From contig NZ_JAEDAE010000003.1 of NCBI RefSeq assembly GCF_016056375.1, positions 1 to 64,000 of the forward strand: a stretch of 64,000 bases of DNA. Reading direction: 5' to 3'. The DNA is from Hymenobacter negativus. Its GTDB lineage: Bacteria > Bacteroidota > Bacteroidia > Cytophagales > Hymenobacteraceae. Made by a program: the position numbers and the translations under genes. Position 1 is the first letter of the stretch; each line of letters opens with the position of its first letter. The notes under the pieces were generated by a model that did not search any database, had not been told where the DNA came from, and saw only the letters and a program-made list of their open reading frames with translations. Shown here in pieces: positions 42,920 through 51,725 of this stretch.

Positions 42920-44926
42920 TCAGGCCACGGCGGCAGTCTGCTGCTCCACGGTTCGGCCGGCTTTCAGGCCCTGGGCCGTGAAGTGGGCCAGCGCCATGAT
43001 GGTGAGCATGGGGTTCACGCCGCTACACGCGGGAAAGGCCGAGGCATCGGCCACGAAGAGGTTTTCGACTTCCACCGTCTCGCCGTTGAGCTTGAGCGGG
43101 TGGGTGGCGGCGTCGCCGCCCATGCGGCAGGTGCTCATCTGGTGGGCGCTGTAGAGGCCGAACTGGTTGGGTTTCCAGCTCAGGTGCGGCAGCTTGTCGA
43201 GCACTTCGGGGTTTTGCAGAATGCCGTCATTTGCGTGCAGTGTGGGCAGGGTGCCGTGGGGCAGATACACTGTTGAGGCTCCGGCCGCGACGTGGATTTG
43301 GGCGGCGGCGCGCACGCCTTCCAGCAGGTTGGCGCGGTCGAAATCCGAGAGCGTGTAGTCAATCAGCGGCGCGCCGTTTTTGTCGATGGTGACGCGGCCG
43401 CCGTCGCGGTCGCGGGTGAGGACGATGAAGGAGCCGAGGTGGTCGGCGTCGCGCAACAGTTCGTGGTGCTGCTTGCCGGATAGCCAGGGCAGTACCATGC
43501 TCAGCAGGCCGGGATGGGTGGGAGGGGTTTCGAGCTTGGCGCCGAAGTTGGTGCCGTGCAGCATGGTGTAGGTATCGTTCACCACGCTCATACTGGGGCC
43601 GTGCCAGGAGTTCATTACCTGCGGGTAGCGGGCGCCCACAACCACCGTGGGGTGCAGGTGCAGGTGGCGGCCCAGGTGCGGGTGCTTCAGGCCCGAACGC
43701 AGCAGCAGCGCGGGCGTCTGGATGGCGCCGCCGGCCACCACCACACGCCTGGCTCGCACCGTGATTTGGACCGGGCGGCCATCGGGGGCGGTGTGCACGG
43801 CCGAGGCGCCGGTGGCGCGGCCGTTGGCAATGGTCACGCGGTCGACTTTGGTATCGGCCAGAATGCGGGCGCCGTGCTCGAAAGCCGTGAGCAAATACGT
43901 GTTCAGCGTGCCCTGCTTGATGCCGTGGGCATCGCCGAGCGTGGTGTAGCCCAGGCTGCGGAAGTGGGCGTCCGAATCGGTGAGGCCCTTTTCGTTGCGC
44001 GGAATCAGCTTTACTTCCTGGCCCAATTTGGTCGAGCCGTCCCAGAGAGCTTGGTTCTGGCCATTGTGGCGGGTGTAGTTGGTGTTCACGCTTATGGTGC
44101 GGGCCACGGCGTTGAGGCTTTCCTTGAATTCGAGCGTGGTGAAATGGGGCGCGTTGTGCTCGCGGGCCCATTCCTGCAGCACGTAGTCGGGGGTGCGGAA
44201 GGCGCCGGCCCAGTTCACGGTGGTGCCGCCGCCCAGGCAGGAGCCGGCCAGGATGCCGATGCTGCCATCCTGCGTGCAGAGTGTGCCTTTGGCGTCGTAG
44301 AGTGTGCCCAGCATGTCGACTTCGCGCTGGGTGAAGTCGCAGCCGTGGCAGTAAGGCCCCTTTTCGATAACCAGCACATCAAAGCCCGCCTCAGCCAGCT
44401 CGCCGGCTACCACGCCGCCGCCCGCGCCCGAGCCAATCACCAGCACGTCGCACTCATACACGGTGTCTTCGGTGGGCTGCAGGGTGCGGATGGGCCTGGG
44501 CGAATCCACGGGCTTTTCGTCGGGGCCAGGGTAGCCGAGGTGTCCCCAGGCGGCCGGCACTTCGGTCATGCTGCCGCCGTAGTACAGCAGCGTGCACAGC
44601 TTGCGCAACGCCTGGAAGCCCTTGCGCAGCTGCGGCACGTTGCTGGCGGCCCAGCTTTGCAGCAGGTGCTCGCGTTGGGCAGTATCGAGTTTGCGGAAGG
44701 ACTTCAAGGGGCCGAACCAGGTGAGGCCCAGCAGCGGCTTCTCCAGCAGGTCGAGCAACTGGCCGAATTCGTTTTGCGCGCCCTCTGGCTGCTCGCGGAT
44801 AGCGGCTTCCAGCTTCTCCAGATTGAGGCCGGTGGAGCCGGCGGGGCTGCCATCGGGAAGGGTGGGAATAAAGGTGTCGGCCAGGGCCTGGAGAAGAAGG
44901 GAGCGGGCGGGCGTAAGCGAAAACAT
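42920..44926 (-). CDS. GMC family FAD-dependent oxidoreductase with helical N-terminal domain
   Basis: 668 residues. FAD motif CDVLVIGSGAGGGVVAGELAEAGFDVLVIEKG (from about 159; Gly165, Gly167, Gly170), substrate/FAD segment GSCLGGGTTVNWAGA, and the C-terminal MSTCRMGGDAATHPL and VNPMLTIMALAHF. The Asn of the last motif and His in HQMSTCRMG match the GMC catalytic pair region. Residues 1-140 are an extra helical domain (LLLQALADTFIPTLPDG, then LRKLCTLLYYG) resembling the gluconate-2-dehydrogenase subunit 3 fold, so a two-component enzyme may be fused here. Long-chain alcohol oxidases show a similar layout. Substrate unknown; probably an alcohol or sugar. Confidence 0.88.
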   Translation of the reverse strand: MFSLTPARSLLLQALADTFIPTLPDGSPAGSTGLNLEKLEAAIREQPEGAQNEFGQLLDLLEKPLLGLTWFGPLKSFRKLDTAQREHLLQSWAASNVPQLRKGFQALRKLCTLLYYGGSMTEVPAAWGHLGYPGPDEKPVDSPRPIRTLQPTEDTVYECDVLVIGSGAGGGVVAGELAEAGFDVLVIEKGPYCHGCDFTQREVDMLGTLYDAKGTLCTQDGSIGILAGSCLGGGTTVNWAGAFRTPDYVLQEWAREHNAPHFTTLEFKESLNAVARTISVNTNYTRHNGQNQALWDGSTKLGQEVKLIPRNEKGLTDSDAHFRSLGYTTLGDAHGIKQGTLNTYLLTAFEHGARILADTKVDRVTIANGRATGASAVHTAPDGRPVQITVRARRVVVAGGAIQTPALLLRSGLKHPHLGRHLHLHPTVVVGARYPQVMNSWHGPSMSVVNDTYTMLHGTNFGAKLETPPTHPGLLSMVLPWLSGKQHHELLRDADHLGSFIVLTRDRDGGRVTIDKNGAPLIDYTLSDFDRANLLEGVRAAAQIHVAAGASTVYLPHGTLPTLHANDGILQNPEVLDKLPHLSWKPNQFGLYSAHQMSTCRMGGDAATHPLKLNGETVEVENLFVADASAFPACSGVNPMLTIMALAHFTAQGLKAGRTVEQQTAAVA

Positions 44927-45011
44927 GCGGCGGGAATTTTGGGTGGTAAAAGGTAAGGGTTTTTCCGCAATGTGTTAGGCGTGCCGAGTAGTTTTGGTGG
45001 TATCGTTCTCG

Positions 45012-45069
45012 CGTGTCACCTCACCCCCGGCCCCTCTCCCCGGAGAGGGGCCGGGGGTGGGGTGACACG
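45012..45069. repeat. Near-perfect hairpin of the CTCACCCCCGGCCCC type
   Basis: Arms 45012-45038 and 45043-45069 pair over 27 bp with one mismatch and a four-base loop. It lies in front of the thioesterase gene. The CTCACCCCCGGCCCCTCTCC sequence recurs widely in bacterial genomes as a dispersed palindrome (general knowledge). Confidence 0.7.
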
Positions 45070-45101
45070 CGGAGGGCGGCTCAAGACCGGCAGACACTGC
45101 C

Positions 45102-45109
45102 GACCTTTG
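45102..45109 (+). promoter_or_regulatory. -7-like element of the thioesterase gene (GACCTTTG)
   Basis: One base from TACCTTTG and 29 nt upstream of the ATG at 45139; it supports that start. Confidence 0.3.
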
Positions 45110-45138
45110 TCCTCCTAAAAACTTCTTGCCCCAAAGCA

Positions 45139-45651
45139 ATGCCCAAGCTCATCCAAACGCCCGAAACCACCTACCGCGTCCACTTCCAGGACTGCGACAT
45201 GCTGGGCCACCTCAACAACGCGCGCTACCTCGACTATTTCCTCAACGCCCGCGAAGACCATACCACCGAGCACTACGCCCTGAACATGGGCGAGCTGGCC
45301 CGCGAACAAAAAGCGGCCTGGGTCATCACCAAGCACCACATCAGCTACCTCAAGCCGGCGCGGCAGGGCGCGCAGGTTCGCATTCTGAGCCAGCTCATCC
45401 ACTTCGACAACTCCAACCTGGTGCTCGAAATGCAGATGCGCAGCGCGGACGGCCAGCGCCTGCTGGCACTGCTGTGGTCGGAAATGGCCTTCGTGAGCAT
45501 GCCCGCCGGCACCCGCACCGACCACGCCAACGCCATGATGGACCTGCTCGACGACCTCGACGTGGAAGGCGTGAGCTACGACCCCGACGGCTTCGATGAG
45601 CGCGTGAAAGAGGTGCGCCAGCAGCTGAAGAAGCTGCGGCGGGAGGGGTGA
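45139..45651 (+). CDS. Hotdog-fold acyl-CoA thioesterase (YbgC/FcbC-like)
   Basis: 170 residues. The 4HBT pattern is complete: YRVHFQDCDMLGHLNNARYLDYFLNARED has the catalytic Asp in DCDMLGHLNN, then WVITKHHISYLKPARQGAQVRI and NLVLEMQMRSADGQRLLALLWSEM. It hydrolyses acyl-CoA thioesters, usually as a tetramer in the cytosol. The C-terminal helix DERVKEVRQQLKKLRRE is typical. The start at 45139 is chosen because upstream codons lie in the palindromic repeat. Confidence 0.88.
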   Translation: MPKLIQTPETTYRVHFQDCDMLGHLNNARYLDYFLNAREDHTTEHYALNMGELAREQKAAWVITKHHISYLKPARQGAQVRILSQLIHFDNSNLVLEMQMRSADGQRLLALLWSEMAFVSMPAGTRTDHANAMMDLLDDLDVEGVSYDPDGFDERVKEVRQQLKKLRREG

Positions 45652-45666
45652 GACCGACCAGGCGAG

Positions 45667-45858
45667 CGTCTGTCATTGCGAGCGAAGCGCGGCAATCCGT
45701 CCTCTCAAAACCAGACCCGTTCTTTTACCAGAAAGCCCCGATACTGCGCGGTATCGGGGCTTTCTAGTTTATTGAAAAGGCCTTGTCACATCTCAGAGTT
45801 AGTCACATCGGGAGGACGGATTGCCGCGTTCCGCTGCGCTCCACTCACAATGACAGAC
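45667..45858. repeat. Inverted GTCATTGCGAGCG-type element enclosing a terminator hairpin
   Basis: Arms 45667-45704 and 45812-45858 are inverted copies (TGTCATTGCGAGCG / GGACGGATTGCCGCG), the right one carrying a short insertion. Inside lies a perfect 15-bp terminator (45730-45765). Located between convergent genes. Confidence 0.65.
45730..45770. terminator. Terminator hairpin between convergent genes
   Basis: AGAAAGCCCCGATAC pairs perfectly with GTATCGGGGCTTTCT, six-base loop, followed by AGTTT; it serves the thioesterase (+) and the M1 peptidase (-). Confidence 0.7.
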
Positions 45859-45876
45859 GACCCCGACGGCGCAGTC

Positions 45877-47739
45877 CTACCCGCCGAACGAATTATCCTT
45901 CTCGTTGGCATCCATGAAAATGCCGCCGTCCAGCTTCACCGATTTCACGGCTTTGGGCAGCGTGAGCACCGCCTGCTTCTGGTTGGCCTGCCACACGGCG
46001 GGCGACTGGTGCAGCGTGGCCTTGCTGCCGTCGGTGTATTCCACGTTCATGTCGAAGGGCACGGCGAAGCCGCCGATGTTCTGCACCGTGACGGTGCTAC
46101 CGTTGGCCGTCACGGCCAGGTCGATGTAGTTATTGGTGAAGAACCAGTTGTTGAAAAACCAGCTCAAATCCTGTCCACTGGCGTTGCTCATCGAGTTGAA
46201 GTAGTCCCACGGAATGGGGTGCTTGCCGTGCCAGCGGTCCATGTATTCGTGCAGGCTTTTCTTGAAGAGGGCATCGCCGAGCATGTCTTTCAGGGCCAGG
46301 TAGCTGAGGGAGGGCTTGCCGTAGGCGTTGTTGCCGTAGCCGGCGCGCAGCTCGCTGCTGGGCGTGATGATGGGCAGGTCCTCGGCCGTGGCGCGGTCGT
46401 TAATCCAGCGGTTCACGCGGAACATTTTGTAGAGCTTGTCAGCTGCCTCCACGCCGTTTTCGGTGCGGCCGATGAGCAGCTCGAACGTGGTGGCCCAGCC
46501 CTCGTCCATGTAGGCGTAGCGGCTTTCGTTGATGCCCATGTAGAAGGGGAAGTAGGTGTGCGCGATTTCGTGGTCCTGCACAAACTGCGCAAACTTGGGG
46601 TCCTTCTGCGGGCTGTCGTTCACCATCATGGGGTATTCCATGTCGGCAAAGCCCTGGAAGGCCGTCATTTTGGGAAAGGGGTAGGCCACGCCGGGCCAGT
46701 TGTTGGGGTTCGAGAACCAGCCCAGCGCGTACTGCGCATTCTTAACGGACTGCCGAAAATCCACCGTCGAGTCGGCGTAGGCGGCCTGCACGCTGGCGCG
46801 GCGCTTGGCCTTGGCATCCACCACCACGCTGGCGGCGTCCCACACGTAATGGTCGCTCAGGCCGAAGGTGACATCGGAAATGTCTTTCGCGGTCCAGATC
46901 CAAGTGTTCAGCGGTTGCTGGGCGGTGATGCTCTTCTTGGCCAAATCGGCGGCGGTGGCAATGTGCAGCACCGCATCGCTGGTCATCGACTGCTTGAGGC
47001 GCTTGGCGGCGGCTTTTTGCAGCACCTGGTCGGGGTTTTGCAGGGTGCCGGTGGCCCACACAATGTAGTTGGCCGGCGCCTGTACGCGCAGGGTGTAGTC
47101 GTTGAAATCGTTGTAGAACTCCTTGCTGTCCACGAAGGGCAGGCGGTCCCAGCCGTTGTAGTCGTCATACACGGCGATGCGCGGGTAGAAGTAGGCCAGG
47201 AAGTACGTGGTGGGGTCAATCATGCCCTCGCGGCCGCTTTCTACCGAGATGGGGAAGTGCCAGGCCACGGCGAATTTCACCGAATCGTGCGGGGCCAGCG
47301 CTTTGGGCAGACGCACGCCCGGCGCGGTGCCCAGGTTGGTGGGCAGGGCCTTGAGCTGGCCGGCCACCTGGAAGGTGTCAATCACCACGCCGCTGGTGAG
47401 GTAGTCGGCGCTGGCGTCGCCGTCGCGGGAGGCGCCGGGCTTGTGGATGTTCTGGATGATGCGCAGTACCACTTGGCGCAGCGTGTCGGGGCTGTTGTTG
47501 TAGTAAGTGATGGTTTCGCGGCCGCGAATGTCGCGGGCGGGCGGCGCGGCCTGCACGGTGATGTTGTAGCGGGCGTGGTTTTGCCAGTAGTTGGGACCGG
47601 GGCGGCCGTCTGGGCTGCGGGTGCCTTTGGCGAAGGCGGCCTTGATGTCGCGCGGCTGGTACAGCGGCGTGGTTTGGGCGGCAGTTTGGCTGGTGATGCC
47701 GGCGAGTGCGAGGAGGGGAAGGAGGCGGTTTATTTTCAT
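45877..47739 (-). CDS. M1 family metallopeptidase, exported
   Basis: 620 residues from MKINRLLPLLALAGITSQTAAQ (signal peptide). An M1 N-terminal domain (YNITVQAAPPARDIRGRETITYY) is followed by the catalytic zinc site in VQDHEIAHTYFP: His390, His394, Glu413 (MDEGWA), with Glu391 as base, and a short helical C-terminus ending with beta strands (FAVPFDMNVEYTDGSKATLH). The exopeptidase GxMEN motif appears as DMEYPM. Periplasmic aminopeptidase activity is expected. A second M1 gene lies at 20179; the two are only distantly similar. A perfect -7 box lies 48 nt upstream. Confidence 0.9.
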   Translation of the reverse strand: MKINRLLPLLALAGITSQTAAQTTPLYQPRDIKAAFAKGTRSPDGRPGPNYWQNHARYNITVQAAPPARDIRGRETITYYNNSPDTLRQVVLRIIQNIHKPGASRDGDASADYLTSGVVIDTFQVAGQLKALPTNLGTAPGVRLPKALAPHDSVKFAVAWHFPISVESGREGMIDPTTYFLAYFYPRIAVYDDYNGWDRLPFVDSKEFYNDFNDYTLRVQAPANYIVWATGTLQNPDQVLQKAAAKRLKQSMTSDAVLHIATAADLAKKSITAQQPLNTWIWTAKDISDVTFGLSDHYVWDAASVVVDAKAKRRASVQAAYADSTVDFRQSVKNAQYALGWFSNPNNWPGVAYPFPKMTAFQGFADMEYPMMVNDSPQKDPKFAQFVQDHEIAHTYFPFYMGINESRYAYMDEGWATTFELLIGRTENGVEAADKLYKMFRVNRWINDRATAEDLPIITPSSELRAGYGNNAYGKPSLSYLALKDMLGDALFKKSLHEYMDRWHGKHPIPWDYFNSMSNASGQDLSWFFNNWFFTNNYIDLAVTANGSTVTVQNIGGFAVPFDMNVEYTDGSKATLHQSPAVWQANQKQAVLTLPKAVKSVKLDGGIFMDANEKDNSFGG

Positions 47740-47787
47740 GGAACAGGAGGGACGCGGGAGAAGCGAAGGCGTTGCAACAGCAGTGGG

Positions 47788-47795
47788 CAAAAGTA
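47788..47795 (-). promoter_or_regulatory. -7 element of the second M1 peptidase gene (TACTTTTG)
   Basis: Perfect TAnnTTTG on the minus strand, 48 nt before the ATG at 47739. Confidence 0.4.
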
Positions 47796-47934
47796 GGTAG
47801 CAGGGTTCCGTTCATCTCCCCGGTCGATACAATGGTCTATTTCGGCGGCACAACGCCCGGCTCCATCTTTTGCCGAAATTCACCACGGTCATTCCCCGCT
47901 AGCGCCGCGTATTTTTCCGGCTTAAAGCCGACGT

Positions 47935-50283
47935 ATGTCCGTTCCAAACTGCCCGAGATTCCCGAAAATAACCTGTCTTAGCCTTGTGCTGCTCCTGCTG
48001 GCGCTGGCCCCGGCCCGCGCCCAAAGCACCGTCGTGAAGGAAGACACGATGGCCGTGGACACCACCGTGACCCGCGACGATTCCTACCGCCTCGAAGTGG
48101 GCTACACCACGCTCAGCGGCATTTCGGGGCAGGTGCGCAAGGTATTCGACACGCGCCCGCTGGCCGAGGAACTGCCCGACGTGGTGGAGAATCTGAAAGC
48201 CATTCAGTACACCCTCAAGCAGAAGGGCGAAGTCGTTGACATCAAGCAGCTGCAGATGTGCCAGCTCATGCTCGTGACGCTGCAGGAGCAGCTGGCCGAC
48301 TGGCGCAGCAGCCTGGCCGAAGCCAACCAGCAGCTGGCCGCCATGCAGGCCCGGCTCAAAACCATTGCCCCGCCGCCCCCGCGCGTGGCCCGCCCCGACG
48401 CCACCACCCTGGCCCTGGAGCGCTCCGACTCGGCCCTGCTGGCGCGGCAGCAGCGTATTGGCGGCTTGCTGGCCAAGCGGTTTCTGAAAGTGAAGCAACT
48501 GCAGACGCAGGTGGCTGCCAGCTACATCCAGGGCATGGAACTGCAGGACGAGGTAGGCGACCAGCTGCGCCGCTACAGCCGCACCACCGCCAAGCTCAAC
48601 TACCCGCCGCTGTGGGAAGCGCAGGCCATGCCCAAGCTGCCCGCCGACCCCAAGGCCCGCAAAGCCGGCCAGTACCGCCGCGAAATCATCAACTACTACT
48701 TCGCCAACAACTGGGACAACTGGGCCTACATGGCCCTCATCGGGCTGGTGTTCTACGGCTGGGTTTCCTTCAACTACCGGCGGGCCAAAAAGCAGGATTT
48801 GGCCATCACTGAGCCGTTTCACTACCTACGGCCCGGCCCCGTGGCGGCCACGCTGGTGGTGATGTTCAGCCTGGCGCCGGCGCTGGAGCTGCACCCGCCG
48901 CCCGTGTACCTGGCGGTGCTGCAATTATTGCTCCTAGTAGCCCTCACGGCGGTATTTGCCCGCAGTTGGCCGCGCCGACTGTTTCTGTACTGGCTGGGGC
49001 TGGTGGCGTTTTTTATGTGGCTGAGCGTGACGAATGCCAACGCCACCACCGGCCTGGGCGCGCGCTGGGGCCTGCTGGGCCTGAATGCGCTGGCGGTGGG
49101 CGTGGGCGCGCTGCTGCTGTGGCGGCTGCGCGATACGCTGGCCCAGATGCGCTTCCTCATCCCTATCACCGGGCTGTTCATCGGGCTCAACGGGCTGGCC
49201 ATTGTCTGCAACGTAGTGGGGCGGCTGAGTTTGGCCAAGATGTTCAGCACGACGGCCATTTTCGGGCTCACGCAGGGCATTGGCCTGGCGGTGTTCATCG
49301 AGTCGTTCACCGAAGCCTTCCACCTCCAGATGCTGTGCAGCCGGGGCGGCGAGGGCAGCCCGGCGGCTTTTGACTACGACAAAATCGAGCCCCAGCTCAT
49401 GCGCCTGCTCACGGTGCTGGCAGGCGCGCTCTGGCTGGTGGTATTCACCTCCAACCTCAACGTGTACAACGCCATCTACGGCTTCTTCGAGCACGCCCTC
49501 ACGGCCCCGCACACCCTCGGCAGCACCGAGTTCACGTTCGGCAACATCGGGCTTTTTTTCTTGATTCTCTACGTTTCGGCCCTGCTACAGCGCTACATCG
49601 GCTACTTCTTTGGCGAGCTGGGCGACGACGATTCGGAGGCCCGCAAGCGCGGCTCATGGCTGGTGGCGCTGCGGCTGCTGCTGGTGCTGGTGGGTTTCGC
49701 GCTGGCCACGGCCGCCACGGGCCTGCCCCTGAGCAAAATTGCCATCGTGTTCGGGGCGCTGAGCGTGGGCATTGGCCTGGGCCTGCAAAGCATTGTGAAC
49801 AACCTCGTGTCGGGCATTATCCTGATTTTCGAGCGGCCGTTTCACGTCGGCGATTTCATTGAGGTGGCCGGTAAATCGGGCCGGGTGCAGGACATCGGCA
49901 TCCGGTCCAGCAAGCTCACCTCCGTCACGGGCTCCGAAATCATCGTGCCCAACGGCGACCTGCTTTCCAACCACGTCATCAACTGGACGCGCACCAACGA
50001 CCACATCCGCACGGACTTGTCGCTGAAAATGACTTCCGGCACCGACGACCTCCCCACCAACCTGCAAAAAGCCCGCGAGCTCATCCAGGAAGAAATCAAA
50101 ACCAGCCCCTACACCATGCACAACCTGCCGCCCGAAATCCTGCTCAGCAGCATCAACGGGCCGGTTTATGAGCTCAAAGTGCTGTTCTGGATTACCAACA
50201 TCCGGCAGGAGCAGCTCACCAAAAGCGAGATTCTGGCGGGGATTTACCGGCGATTTACGGCCGAGGGATTGACGCTGAGCTAG
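47935..50283 (+). CDS. MscS family mechanosensitive channel with long N-terminal part
   Basis: 782 residues. Signal peptide (to ALAPARAQ), then a periplasmic helical region (about 35-240) with coiled-coil segments such as LGVTLQEQLADWRSSL-like helices, several membrane helices (about 255-540), and the MscS core: a pore helix GALSVGIGLGLQSIVNNLVSGIIL with the Gly/Ala pattern of TM3, the beta domain ERPFHVGDFIEVAGKSGRVQDIGIRSSKLTSVTGSEIIVPNG and the alpha/beta C-terminus. It opens under hypo-osmotic tension and releases solutes. The extended layout resembles MscK/YnaI-like members. A TATTTTTC box ends 17 nt before the ATG. Confidence 0.92.
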   Translation: MSVPNCPRFPKITCLSLVLLLLALAPARAQSTVVKEDTMAVDTTVTRDDSYRLEVGYTTLSGISGQVRKVFDTRPLAEELPDVVENLKAIQYTLKQKGEVVDIKQLQMCQLMLVTLQEQLADWRSSLAEANQQLAAMQARLKTIAPPPPRVARPDATTLALERSDSALLARQQRIGGLLAKRFLKVKQLQTQVAASYIQGMELQDEVGDQLRRYSRTTAKLNYPPLWEAQAMPKLPADPKARKAGQYRREIINYYFANNWDNWAYMALIGLVFYGWVSFNYRRAKKQDLAITEPFHYLRPGPVAATLVVMFSLAPALELHPPPVYLAVLQLLLLVALTAVFARSWPRRLFLYWLGLVAFFMWLSVTNANATTGLGARWGLLGLNALAVGVGALLLWRLRDTLAQMRFLIPITGLFIGLNGLAIVCNVVGRLSLAKMFSTTAIFGLTQGIGLAVFIESFTEAFHLQMLCSRGGEGSPAAFDYDKIEPQLMRLLTVLAGALWLVVFTSNLNVYNAIYGFFEHALTAPHTLGSTEFTFGNIGLFFLILYVSALLQRYIGYFFGELGDDDSEARKRGSWLVALRLLLVLVGFALATAATGLPLSKIAIVFGALSVGIGLGLQSIVNNLVSGIILIFERPFHVGDFIEVAGKSGRVQDIGIRSSKLTSVTGSEIIVPNGDLLSNHVINWTRTNDHIRTDLSLKMTSGTDDLPTNLQKARELIQEEIKTSPYTMHNLPPEILLSSINGPVYELKVLFWITNIRQEQLTKSEILAGIYRRFTAEGLTLS

Positions 50284-50458
50284 ACCCGCACCAAATACAG
50301 CCCTGCCGCATCGCCAGCACCACGCGCACCGGGTAGGCTTAAATTGGCCAAAAATGCCGCCGGTACTTCCGTTACAGGGGTATTGCGCAGTACAGTGCAG
50401 GAGGGTTGTGGGGCGAAAAACCTGGTGCTTGCGTCTCTTCATCGGCCCGCGTTCCCTT

Positions 50459-51532
50459 ATGAAACTGCTCTATTCGTTGGCCCTGCTGCTTTGCGCCCTC
50501 GGCCCCGCTGCCCACGCGCAGGAAGACCTGGGCTTCAAAGTCTACCAGTTTCCGGCCAACATGATTCCGCGCATTGACGGCAAGGCCGACGATTGGGCCA
50601 GCTTCCCGAAGGAGTACGTGGTGGGCACCGACCAGCTGCGCGACGACTCCGGCCACTATCCCAAAGCCGATTCTGCCAACCTCGCCGTGAAGGTACGCGT
50701 GGCCTGGGTGGCGGGCCTGAACCGCCTTTATTTCCTCTACGAAGCCTACGACAACTACTGGGATTTCAGCCTGCCCGGCCTGCACAACGACACCTTCGAA
50801 ATTGTGGTGGACGGCGACCTTTCCGGCGGCCCGCTCACGGCCGAAATGCACCCCAACCAAAACCTGCCGCTGATGGAGCGCTACTTCGCCTTTCACGGCG
50901 TGCAGGCCCAGAACTACCATATTTTCATGCCCGCTGTGGGCAAAGACTGGTGCCTGGCTTGGGGCGCGCAGCCCTGGATAAAGCAGCTGCCCTACTCCAA
51001 CATTGCCTACAGCTACGACTTTAAGCCCGGCCAACCCGGCAAGCTCACGGCCGAGTTCTGGATTACGCCCTTCGACTACGCCGGGGCCGAGGGGCCGGCC
51101 CGCGCCGTGGAATCGGTGCTGACGGAGGGCAAGAAAATCGGCCTCACCTGGGCCGTGATTGACTACGATGATGTGCGGGACGAAAGCAAAAAAGGCTTCT
51201 GGAACCTCTCGAAAAACCACCAGATGTACGGCAATTCCAGCCTGGGCACCGTGTTCACGCTGCTGCCGCTGGCCGCGCAGTACCAGCCGAAACTAGCGGC
51301 GCAATGGTCGTTTCAGGTCACGGACATGGCCCGCCGCCAGGTCACCTTCCTCGACGAAAGCCGCGGCGCCATCAAGCGCTGGCACTGGGACTTCGGCGAC
51401 GGCAGCACCTCCACCGAGCAAAGCCCCGTGCACCGCTACAAAGATGCCGGCAAGTACCTCGTGGTGCTGGAGGTGGAAGACCCCGCCGGCAAAGCCCGCA
51501 TGGCCAAGCTGTGGGATGTGGCGGTGAAGTGA
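50459..51532 (+). CDS. Exported protein with CBM9-like and PKD domains
   Basis: 357 residues from MKLLYSLALLLCALGPAAHAQ (signal peptide). Residues about 30-265 resemble a carbohydrate/haem-binding CBM9-like beta-sandwich: IPRIDGKADDWASFPKEY at the start, NLAVKVRVAWVAGLNRLYFLYEAYDNYWDF, HNDTFEIVVDGDLSGGP. A PKD domain (about 275-357) follows, recognised by KRWHWDFGDGSTSTEQSPVHRYKDAGKYLVVLEV. PKD domains mediate protein or polysaccharide contact outside the cell. Probably a periplasmic or secreted carbohydrate-related binding protein; no catalytic residues seen. Confidence 0.82.
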   Translation: MKLLYSLALLLCALGPAAHAQEDLGFKVYQFPANMIPRIDGKADDWASFPKEYVVGTDQLRDDSGHYPKADSANLAVKVRVAWVAGLNRLYFLYEAYDNYWDFSLPGLHNDTFEIVVDGDLSGGPLTAEMHPNQNLPLMERYFAFHGVQAQNYHIFMPAVGKDWCLAWGAQPWIKQLPYSNIAYSYDFKPGQPGKLTAEFWITPFDYAGAEGPARAVESVLTEGKKIGLTWAVIDYDDVRDESKKGFWNLSKNHQMYGNSSLGTVFTLLPLAAQYQPKLAAQWSFQVTDMARRQVTFLDESRGAIKRWHWDFGDGSTSTEQSPVHRYKDAGKYLVVLEVEDPAGKARMAKLWDVAVK

Positions 51533-51592
51533 GACTTTCGGATAAGCTGGCTGTGGTATATTAGACTGGCTGCGCCGTCGTTGCACAGGGAT

Positions 51593-51708
51593 GTAGAGAC
51601 GCATAATTGCGTCTCGTCGTTGAAAATTGCGTCTCGTCGTTGAACGAAGTTGTTGAGCATTACCCAACGTTTGCCGTTCAACGACGAGACGCAATTATGC
51701 GTCTCTAC
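51593..51708. repeat. Dispersed GTAGAGACGC palindrome, copy 2, with 20-bp internal duplication
   Basis: Perfect 32-bp inverted arms at 51593-51624 and 51677-51708. Inside, a 20-bp unit starting AATTGCGTCTCGTCG is repeated head to tail (51605-51624 and 51625-51644). Same family as 27468-27539. It lies between convergent genes. Confidence 0.75.
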
Positions 51709-51725
51709 CTCGTTCAATGTCCTGG

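Noticed and set aside
43514..44956. 480-codon open frame antisense to the GMC oxidoreductase
   Set aside because: Overlaps a gene with clear FAD and C-terminal GMC motifs; composition is that of antisense sequence.
45676..47796. 706-codon open frame antisense to the second M1 peptidase
   Set aside because: It begins within the repeat element and runs over a gene with the M1 zinc site; no domain of its own.
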